Below are positions 1-5,767 of a stretch of DNA of 15,442 nt, piece by piece; position 1 is the stretch's first letter; every line of letters begins with the position of its first letter. A model generated the notes under the pieces. The model worked only from the letters and a program-made list of their open reading frames with translations, did no database searches and was not told the DNA's origin. The stretch comes from Pseudomonadota bacterium (GTDB taxonomy: Bacteria; Pseudomonadota; Gammaproteobacteria; Burkholderiales; Rhodocyclaceae), in contig WRJU01000236.1 of the NCBI GenBank assembly GCA_009778425.1, positions 1-15,442 on the forward strand, written 5' to 3'. The translations under genes and the position numbers were made by a program.

Positions 1-60
1 TACCTCAATCCCTCCATTTTTAGCCAAATTGCCTGCCCAGGCAGGGCATGTGGAATTGAT

Positions 61-1425
61 ATGCTCGACAATCTTACCCAACGCCTCTCGAAAGTCGTCA
101 AAACCCTTCGCGGCCAAGCCCGCCTTACCGAGGACAACATCTCTGAGGCGATGCGCGAAGTGCGCATGGCCCTGCTCGAAGCCGATGTTGCCCTGCCGGT
201 GGTCAAGGAGTTCATCTCCAGGATCAAGGAAAAGGCAGTCGGGCAGGAAGTCATCGGCTCACTCACTCCCGGACAGGCGCTCGTCGGCGTGGTGCATGAC
301 GAGCTACGCGCGCTCATGGGCGGCGTCCACCAGGGGCTCAATCTGGCGACACAACCCCCGGCCGTCGTGCTGATGGCCGGTTTGCAGGGCGCGGGCAAAA
401 CGACTACCGTCGGCAAACTCGCCCGCCTGCTGCGCGAGGAGCAAAAGAAAAAAGTGCTGACCGTCTCCGCCGACGTTTACCGTCCGGCGGCCATTCAACA
501 GCTCAAGACCGTGTCCGGGCAGGCCGGAGCCGATTTCTTTGCCTCGCACGTCGGCCAGAAGCCTGTCGATATTGTGCTTGACGCGCTCGATTTCGCCCGC
601 AAGCATCACCATGAAGTCTTGCTCGTCGACACCGCCGGCAGGTTGGCGATCGACGCGCTGATGATGGACGAAATCCGTGCCCTGCACACGGCGCTCGATC
701 CGATAGAAACCCTGTTCGTCGTCGACGCCATGCTCGGGCAGGATGCGGTCAATACCGCCCGCGCCTTCAACGAGGCGCTGCCGCTCACCGGCGTGGTACT
801 GACCAAACTCGATGGCGACGCGCGCGGCGGCGCGGCGCTCTCGGTGCGCCACATCACCGGCAAACCGCTGAAATTCGCCGGTGTCGGCGAAAAGCTCTCC
901 GGCCTCGAACCCTTTCACCCGGATCGCATGGCAAGCCGCATCCTCGGCATGGGAGACATCCTGGGTCTGGTCGAAGACGCGCGCCGCCGCGTCGATGAAG
1001 AAAAAGCCGTCGCGCTTGCGCAAAAACTCAAGAGCGGCAAAGGGTTCGACCTCAACGACTTCAAGGCGCAGATCGGGCAGATGCGCAGCATGGGCGGCAT
1101 CTCCTCGCTCCTCGACAAACTCCCGGCGCAATTCGCGCAGGCCGCCGGTCAATTGCAGGGCGGCGCCGAAGAGAAAACCATTGCGCGCGTCGAAGGCATC
1201 ATCAACTCCATGACCCCGCTCGAACGCACCCGTCCCGAACTCCTCAAGGCCAGCCGCAAGCGCCGCGTCGCCACTGGGGCGGGCGTGAGCGTCCAGGAAG
1301 TCAACCGCCTGCTCAACCAGTTCGAGCAGATGCAGAAAGTCATGAAACAATTCTCCAAGGGCGGCGTCGGCAAAATGATGCGCGCCATGAAAGGCATGAT
1401 GGCCGGTGTTCCCGGCCTGCGATGA
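61..1425 (+). CDS. ffh: Signal recognition particle protein Ffh (SRP54)
   Basis: GTPase subunit of the bacterial signal recognition particle. With 4.5S RNA it binds signal sequences of nascent membrane proteins and delivers them to FtsY at the inner membrane. The 454-residue length is normal. The order is an N-terminal helical domain (about 1-85), the NG GTPase domain with P-loop GLQGAGKTT (108-116), DTAGR (190-194) and TKLDGD (248-253), then a methionine-rich M domain (about 328-430) starting SGKGFDLNDF. The RNA-binding stretch SRKRR and the flexible Met-rich tail are both present. The ATG at 61 gives the canonical MLDNLTQRLS start and is preceded by GGAA at 52-55. The stop lies 10 nt before the next gene, so the two are probably co-transcribed. 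The first 60 bases of the window show no other gene and no clear promoter. Confidence 0.98.
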   Translation: MLDNLTQRLSKVVKTLRGQARLTEDNISEAMREVRMALLEADVALPVVKEFISRIKEKAVGQEVIGSLTPGQALVGVVHDELRALMGGVHQGLNLATQPPAVVLMAGLQGAGKTTTVGKLARLLREEQKKKVLTVSADVYRPAAIQQLKTVSGQAGADFFASHVGQKPVDIVLDALDFARKHHHEVLLVDTAGRLAIDALMMDEIRALHTALDPIETLFVVDAMLGQDAVNTARAFNEALPLTGVVLTKLDGDARGGAALSVRHITGKPLKFAGVGEKLSGLEPFHPDRMASRILGMGDILGLVEDARRRVDEEKAVALAQKLKSGKGFDLNDFKAQIGQMRSMGGISSLLDKLPAQFAQAAGQLQGGAEEKTIARVEGIINSMTPLERTRPELLKASRKRRVATGAGVSVQEVNRLLNQFEQMQKVMKQFSKGGVGKMMRAMKGMMAGVPGLR

Positions 1426-1435
1426 GGGCAAGGCC

Positions 1436-2164
1436 ATGCGGGACATCTTCGTTGCGCTCGGACGTTCGGTGCGTAGCCTCGCGCGGCTGGACGTTTTTGG
1501 CCACCTCATCTGGCCGGGCATTGTTTCGGCGCTGTTGTGGATCATCATCGCGGTGCTCTCCTGGGCCGTGATGGTCAACGCCATCATGGAATCCATCCAG
1601 GGGCTTGGGTGGGTCGGTGACAAGATCAGTGCCTCGGTATGGATGGCTGGTGCCGTGCTGATCCTGGTCAAATTGCTCGTGGCGCTCGCATTCGTGCCTC
1701 TCTTTTACGTCACGACGATGGTACTCGTTGCCACGGTCGCTTTGCCGATGATGCTTGACCGTGTTGCCCGGCGCGATTATGCCGATCTCGAACAACGGCA
1801 TGGCGGCTCCAACATGGGCAGCATCGGCAACACCCTGGCGGCCCTGCTGTGGTTTGTGCTGATCATGGCCGCTTCACTGCCGCTGTGGCTCATTCCCGGC
1901 GTGGCGCTGGTTGCGCCGGTGCTGGCGACCGGTTGGCTCAGCCAGCGCGTTTTCGGTTACGACGCCTTGATGCTCCATGCCGACCGGGATGAGCTCGTTC
2001 GTCTGCGCCGGGAATTTCGTCCCCAGATGCTCCTATTGGGGGGCGGAACCACCCTGCTGGCCTATGTGCCGGTCGTCAACATCGTTGCCCCGTCGCTTTC
2101 CGGGCTGGCTTTCGTCCATTTCCTGCTCGAAACCCTGCGCCAGGAACGCCATAGCCTTCGTTGA
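1436..2164 (+). CDS. EI24 / CysZ-like family integral membrane protein
   Basis: A 242-residue polytopic inner-membrane protein of the EI24 (formerly DUF540) family, to which the sulfate transporter CysZ belongs. Hydrophobic stretches lie at about 27-49, 68-103, 134-166 and 198-231. The late PVVNIVAPSLSGLAF segment is the typical C-terminal family signature. The ATG at 1436 (MRDIFVALGRS) follows a GAGGGCAAGG purine-rich stretch. An upstream in-frame GTG at 1406 would overlap ffh and adds no family sequence. The gene lies 10 nt after ffh, which suggests an operon. The last three or four codons and the stop fall inside DNA that in another frame encodes a glyoxalase I tail, so the native C-terminus was probably altered by a deletion. 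Sulfate transport is possible, but no cys gene is nearby and the substrate is unknown. Confidence 0.85.
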   Translation: MRDIFVALGRSVRSLARLDVFGHLIWPGIVSALLWIIIAVLSWAVMVNAIMESIQGLGWVGDKISASVWMAGAVLILVKLLVALAFVPLFYVTTMVLVATVALPMMLDRVARRDYADLEQRHGGSNMGSIGNTLAALLWFVLIMAASLPLWLIPGVALVAPVLATGWLSQRVFGYDALMLHADRDELVRLRREFRPQMLLLGGGTTLLAYVPVVNIVAPSLSGLAFVHFLLETLRQERHSLR

Positions 2165-2213
2165 AGACCCGGGCGGCTATAAAATCGAGTTGATCGAGCG
2201 CGGAACGCGCTAG
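2151..2213 (+). pseudogene. gloA: 3' remnant of glyoxalase I (lactoylglutathione lyase, gloA)
   Basis: Read in the frame starting at 2151, these 20 codons plus a TAG stop give IAFVEDPGGYKIELIERG and two more residues. This closely matches the end of glyoxalase I, where IAFVEDPDGYKIELIE follows the last metal-ligand region. Nothing upstream in any frame continues the match, so about 85% of the gene is missing. The fragment overlaps the last codons and the stop of the EI24 gene, which marks a deletion junction near 2150. It has no start codon and cannot make enzyme. The family match is from memory of GloA sequences; chance is unlikely for about 15 matching residues in a row that end at a natural stop. 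Confidence 0.82.
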
Positions 2214-2287
2214 AATCCGAAAATTCGCCCATCATTGGTTTTTTGGCCGTTTTTGCCAGGGTCGGCAATTTCAGAAAGGGAAGGGAC

Positions 2288-4264
2288 ATGCTTATCATCG
2301 AATCATGTTTGCGCGCCCTTGCGGCGCTTGCGCTGGTAACTGTTTTGGGAACGTTCGGCCTGCGTGCCCATGCCGACAATACCGCTGTTGCCAAGGACAT
2401 CGCCCACGAGGTGCAAATTGCGAAAAAGCATGCCGACCAGCACCGCTACGCGGAGGCACGCGACGTCTTGGCGCAGCTCACCGGGAAAGTGAGCGGCAAG
2501 GATGCCGTGAGCGCCGAGGTCTACAAAAATCTGGGATCCGCGCTTTTCCGTCTCGGCTACCCCGAGCAGTCACTGGATTGGTATGAAAAGGCGCTTGCGG
2601 TTCGGGAAAGCGTCTCGGGTCCGGACAGCACCGAGGTGGCCGATATTTGCCTGGATATTGCCTCCGTCTATGAGGGTAGCCTGAATGACGAGAACCAGAC
2701 TGAAAACTTCTCTACCGCGTTGTATTGGTATGGCAGGGCACTGACGATCCGTGAGAATGCGTTGGACGCGACCCATCCCTCGGTGGCGGGGCTGCGCGAC
2801 AAGGTTGCCACCATGCAGCATGTTTTGAGCAACTTCAAGGACATCGCCGCGACCAAGGAAATCGCCAATGAAACGAAGGTCGCGAAAGGATATGTCGATC
2901 AGCGCCGTTATGCCGAAGCGCTGGATCACTATAACAAGGCGCTTTCGGATTCCATCAGGATAAACGGTGAACAGCACCGTGATACGGCCCGCTACAGGAA
3001 CGAGGTTGGCGCCGTATACTTAAGCATGGGGAAATACGCGGAGGCTCGCGACATCCTGACGCAAGCCGCCGAGGTCGCCGAAAAAGAGTTAGGCAACGAA
3101 AGTCCCGATAGCGCCGAGATATACAGAAACCTGGGAGCAGCGTTTTATCGCCTCGGCGACTATGAAAAGGCGCTGAATTGGCATCAAAAGGCGCTTGCGG
3201 TTCGGGAAAGCGCGCTGGGCGCGGAAAGCCCCGATACGGCTGAAAGTTGCGGGGATATTGCCTCTGTCTACGAGAGCCAGGGGCAGTACCAGGTCGCGCT
3301 GGATTGGTATGGCAGGGCGCTGGCAATCTTCGAAAAGGCGCTGGGCGCAGATCATCCCTCGGTGGCGGAAATTTGCGACAGGATCGCGGCCATGCACCAG
3401 CATCTGGGCGGACTGGATCAAGCACAGGAGTGGCGGCAAAAAGCCGTGGCGATTCGTGAAAAGGCAACGGGCAGCGAGAGTGCCGGGACGGCTTCCGCCC
3501 ATCGCAATGCAGCCCTCATTCATTCCGAGCAGGCCGATTACGAAAAAACATTGAAATCGTATAGGCAGGCACTGGCGATTGAAGAGAAAAGCGTGGGGAA
3601 ACAGCACCCCGTCACCATCGCAGTTCGCAGCGACATTGCCGCCTCATACAACAAAAAGGGCGATTACAAGCAAGCGGCGGTCTGGTACAGGAAAGTTCTG
3701 GAGGATCAGGAGAAGTCCCTCGGAAAAGGCCATCCCTCCACAGCGGCGACATACGTCAATATCTCTGTAGCCGAGTCCAGATTGGGCAACAATAAAAAAG
3801 CCCTGGAGGATTTACGGAAAGCCGTAATGATTTTCGAACGGTCGGTTGACGAAAACCATCCCGATACCGGCGTCGCCTACACCAATATAGCCTGGGTGTA
3901 TTCCAGGATGCGCGATTACGACAAAGCGGAGGAATGGGCCAGAAAAGCTATGACGGTCAACGAAAAGGTCTTTGGCAAGGATCACCCCACCACGGGGATG
4001 TCCTATGGCAATGTCGCCATGACGTACCTGAACCGGCAACAGTACGACAAGGCCATTCCCGGCTACCTCCAGGCTTACCGTATCTATCTCGCCAGATACG
4101 GTGAGGCGTATCCACAGACGCAATCGTTCAAGGGCAAGCTCGAACGCGCCTACAACATACAGGCCAAGATCACCAAGGATACGAAGCCTTTCGGCGACTG
4201 GCTGACCGAATCTTTGAACGCGCCCCCGGAGTCTGAGGGGGAACCCTTGGCCAAGGGGAATTGA
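2288..4264 (+). CDS. Secreted tetratricopeptide-repeat protein (kinesin light chain-type TPRs)
   Basis: A 658-residue exported protein made almost entirely of TPRs. The start at 2288 has a strong ribosome site (AGAAAGGGAAGG just upstream) and opens a signal peptide: MLIIESC, a hydrophobic core to about residue 25, then a likely cut after AHA (about 30). The repeats are the 42-residue type seen in kinesin light chains, with motifs such as YEKALAVRES, GxxHPSVA and YxNLGxxYxxxGDYxKA, about nine or ten from residue 70 to 620. No enzyme domain is visible, so the likely role is a periplasmic protein-binding scaffold; partners are unknown. An upstream in-frame TTG at 2243 would put 15 charged residues before the signal peptide and is rejected. 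A weak promoter candidate is TTGATC (2190-2195) with TAGAAT (2211-2216), inside the gloA remnant. The last residues are read from a GC-rich palindromic stretch. Confidence 0.85.
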   Translation: MLIIESCLRALAALALVTVLGTFGLRAHADNTAVAKDIAHEVQIAKKHADQHRYAEARDVLAQLTGKVSGKDAVSAEVYKNLGSALFRLGYPEQSLDWYEKALAVRESVSGPDSTEVADICLDIASVYEGSLNDENQTENFSTALYWYGRALTIRENALDATHPSVAGLRDKVATMQHVLSNFKDIAATKEIANETKVAKGYVDQRRYAEALDHYNKALSDSIRINGEQHRDTARYRNEVGAVYLSMGKYAEARDILTQAAEVAEKELGNESPDSAEIYRNLGAAFYRLGDYEKALNWHQKALAVRESALGAESPDTAESCGDIASVYESQGQYQVALDWYGRALAIFEKALGADHPSVAEICDRIAAMHQHLGGLDQAQEWRQKAVAIREKATGSESAGTASAHRNAALIHSEQADYEKTLKSYRQALAIEEKSVGKQHPVTIAVRSDIAASYNKKGDYKQAAVWYRKVLEDQEKSLGKGHPSTAATYVNISVAESRLGNNKKALEDLRKAVMIFERSVDENHPDTGVAYTNIAWVYSRMRDYDKAEEWARKAMTVNEKVFGKDHPTTGMSYGNVAMTYLNRQQYDKAIPGYLQAYRIYLARYGEAYPQTQSFKGKLERAYNIQAKITKDTKPFGDWLTESLNAPPESEGEPLAKGN

Positions 4265-4320
4265 ACCGCCCCGTCGCTTCGCGCCACCCCTCCAAGTGAG
4301 CTGCCCCCAAAGACACAAGG
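4223..4320. repeat. GC-rich palindromic stretch at the 3' end of the TPR gene
   Basis: This stretch contains a C5/G5 hairpin (4223-4227 with 4237-4241) and a perfect 14-bp palindrome CCCTTGGCCAAGGG (4244-4257), followed by runs of C or G spaced through to about 4320. It spans the end of the TPR gene, so the final residues (GEPLAKGN) derive from it. The look is of a dispersed intergenic palindromic element of the kind common in betaproteobacteria, but only one copy lies in this window, so calling it a repeat is inference. There is no T-run, so it is not a convincing terminator. The gene-free stretch 4265-4361 holds nothing else recognisable. Confidence 0.35.
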
Positions 4321-4361
4321 CCAACCGAACGTGTAACCCAAAAAGACATCGCATTGCCGAT

Positions 4362-4967
4362 CTAATCACAACCAGCCTGTTTCTTCTCTGCGGAAACTAG
4401 GTCGGCAACTGTCCCAGATGGCGAGAACGGCTTTACACTCGGATTACGGCGAATGTTCTCGTTGTACGCACCAAGCGTTTCGTCGTAGAAGTGGCACGCT
4501 TTCGCACGATCATCCAACCGGTAGTACGAATTCGCCATGTTGTAGTAAACATTCGTCAGATAATCGTAGCGATTGGCACTGCGGAATTGATCGGCGGCAC
4601 GGGCGTAGTGTTCGAGTGCCTTGGTGTAATACTCAGAGGCTTTTGTAATCCTATTATCATATGTTGCGGTTCTATCTTGGAACCCGTTCTTCCGGTAATA
4701 ATTCGCCCACTTTCCAGAAACAGAGGAAGACAGGAGCAGGTCTGCGTATTCTCGATTTGCATGCCCCAGGCCACGTGAATCACCTTGCTCTTGGTAGATG
4801 TCCATCGCTTCTCTAATTAGCCTCTCAGCGAGCAGTGGGCGATTCTGTTGGACGAACAAAATCTCTGCATCGTTCAGTTTCGCCAATGGGTCGGAAGTCG
4901 CTACTACACCAACGCCGGCACACCCAGTAGAGAGAATTACGACAAACAGCAAAGATGTAAAACGCAT
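4362..4967 (-). CDS. TPR-like lipoprotein carried by an integron cassette
   Basis: A 201-residue predicted lipoprotein. The N-terminus has a short basic start (MRF), a hydrophobic core and a lipobox LSTGC, so Cys16 would be lipidated. The rest is alpha-helical with TPR-like elements, for example LAERLIREAMDIYQEQGD, KASEYYTKALEHYARAADQF and NVYYNMANSYYRLDDRAKACHFYDETL. AAGGAG at 4973-4978 sits 5 nt before the ATG at 4967 and decides the start. The start codon is 19 nt after the core of the attC at 4987-5057, the usual layout for a cassette gene. Base composition is clearly AT-richer than ffh or recQ, a sign of transfer. No attC follows its stop, so this cassette is incomplete. Function unknown; an outer-membrane or periplasmic adaptor is a guess. 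Confidence 0.82.
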   Translation of the reverse strand: MRFTSLLFVVILSTGCAGVGVVATSDPLAKLNDAEILFVQQNRPLLAERLIREAMDIYQEQGDSRGLGHANREYADLLLSSSVSGKWANYYRKNGFQDRTATYDNRITKASEYYTKALEHYARAADQFRSANRYDYLTNVYYNMANSYYRLDDRAKACHFYDETLGAYNENIRRNPSVKPFSPSGTVADLVSAEKKQAGCD

Positions 4968-4986
4968 GGCTACTCCTTATTACGAC

Positions 4987-5057
4987 GCCTAACGACGAAG
5001 GTCAGCGGCAGTCGGACAGCGCAGTTGGCCGACTGCCGCTGCACCAGATTGTTAGGC
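4987..5057 (-). other. attC recombination site (integron 59-base element)
   Basis: A 71-bp imperfect palindrome with both integron core sites. Read on the minus strand it runs from GCCTAAC (R'', RYYYAAC) at 5057-5051 to GTTAGGC (R', GTTRRRY) at 4993-4987. The inner arms CAGCGGCAGTCGG and CCGACTGCCGCTG pair perfectly over 13 bp. A further GGT/ACC extends the stem after one unpaired G in the left arm, as expected for the extrahelical base that sets attC polarity. Spacers of 9 nt on each side separate inner and outer stems. It starts 9 nt after the stop of the L,D-transpeptidase gene, so it is that cassette's own site. Polarity agrees with minus-strand cassettes. Confidence 0.92.
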
Positions 5058-5066
5058 GCCAGGGTT

Positions 5067-5591
5067 TTATGCCTGCAATTCGATAACCGTACCATCAGGC
5101 ACAACCCTCCAAATTTCTTCGATTTCCCAATTGGTGACTGCGATACAACCATTAGTCCAGTCGGTGTACCGATGAAGCCGCCCCAAAGCGCCCATCCCGT
5201 TGCGAAGACCGTGAATCATGATTAGCCCACCGGGTTCGATGCGATCTTTCTTAGCGCGAGCAATATCTTCTGCTTTTGGATAAGAAATATGGAGCGAAAG
5301 GTGGAACTGGCTTTTGGGATTACGGTAGTCGATGGTATATTGCCCCTCAGGGGTTTTACCATCGCCCTCCATCTGCTTAGGCCCAACTGGATAGCTGCCT
5401 AGCGCGATTTGATATTCACGAAGCACTACGCCTTCCTTGAATAGTACGAGCTTGCGTTGGCTTTTATAAACGACGACGCGATCTGCTTTTGCATCAGCCG
5501 GCAGCGATAGCATTGGCCAGTTCGCATATCCAAAAATTCCACCCGCAACACAGGCTGGAAGTGCAAGCGCGGTGAGGACAGGGCGGAGCAT
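5067..5591 (-). CDS. L,D-transpeptidase (YkuD domain) in an integron cassette
   Basis: A 174-residue exported protein of the YkuD/ErfK family, enzymes that cross-link peptidoglycan by 3-3 bonds or attach proteins to it. It has an N-terminal hydrophobic segment (about 4-22), then the YkuD fold from about residue 38 (DRVVVYKSQRKLVLF). GDGKTPEGQY lies at 77-85, IMIHGL with His127, and DWTNGCIAVTN with the catalytic Cys149. The family usually shows S-x-G-C; here it is T-N-G-C. The ATG at 5591 lies 5 nt after the attC core TTAGGC, which probably serves as a weak ribosome site. An in-frame TTG at 5609 lies inside the attC and is not used here as the start. The gene is followed 9 nt later by its own attC, so this is a complete cassette. 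It may be anchored in the inner membrane or released to the periplasm. Confidence 0.9.
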   Translation of the reverse strand: MLRPVLTALALPACVAGGIFGYANWPMLSLPADAKADRVVVYKSQRKLVLFKEGVVLREYQIALGSYPVGPKQMEGDGKTPEGQYTIDYRNPKSQFHLSLHISYPKAEDIARAKKDRIEPGGLIMIHGLRNGMGALGRLHRYTDWTNGCIAVTNWEIEEIWRVVPDGTVIELQA

Positions 5592-5596
5592 ATGGT

Positions 5597-5666
5597 GCCT
5601 AACGTCCAAAGCTAAGCGGCAAACCCACCACAGGCGGGGCTGTCCGGCTTAAGCGCAAAGTTAGGC
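5597..5666 (-). other. attC recombination site (integron 59-base element)
   Basis: A 70-bp imperfect palindrome upstream of the L,D-transpeptidase cassette. On the minus strand it runs from GCCTAAC at 5666-5660 to GTTAGGC at 5603-5597. The inner stem pairs GCTTAAGCCGG with CCGCTTAGC, leaving a T and a C unpaired in the left arm. That matches the usual extrahelical bases of the L'' side and fixes the same polarity as the other attC. The pair of sites brackets exactly one gene. No gene belonging to this attC lies on its upstream side (5667-5767), so the cassette that carried it has been lost, or the site stands alone. Confidence 0.9.
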
Positions 5667-5690
5667 ACAGCGTCCGCTCAGTGTGCATAT

Positions 5691-5719
5691 AGTATAAGAC
5701 CTGCGTACACCGGTGTCTA
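5691..5719 (-). promoter_or_regulatory. Sigma70-type promoter upstream of the cassette array (Pc-like)
   Basis: On the minus strand a -35 box TAGACA (5719-5714, 5 of 6 to consensus) is followed after 17 bp by a -10 box TATACT (5696-5691, 5 of 6). Transcription would start near 5684 and run through the attC into the L,D-transpeptidase and lipoprotein genes. A perfect 10-bp dyad ACACCGGTGT (5707-5716) overlaps the -35 box and could be an operator. The position suits a cassette promoter, but no integrase gene or attI core is seen next to it. Confidence 0.6.
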
Positions 5720-5767
5720 ATAAGCACAATTTTTAGTTGGGTTTGTTAATGGCATAATCTTGGATTT

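Noticed and set aside
32..48. Inverted repeat CCTGCC/GGCAGG before ffh as a terminator
   Set aside because: The loop would be too short and no T-run follows.
304..1671. Long minus-strand reading frame (455 codons) opposite ffh
   Set aside because: It is antisense to a fully canonical Ffh; its His/Arg/Ala-rich composition resembles no family, as expected for a shadow frame in GC-rich DNA.
4330..4340. GTTACAC (minus strand) as the missing attC core after the lipoprotein gene
   Set aside because: It fails GTTRRRY, and no RYYYAAC partner exists between it and the gene.
5726..5745. GTTGGGT (plus strand) and a GTTAATG near recQ's end as an attI or third attC core
   Set aside because: GTTGGGT is on the wrong strand for cassettes read on minus and has no partner site; GTTAATG does not fit GTTRRRY.
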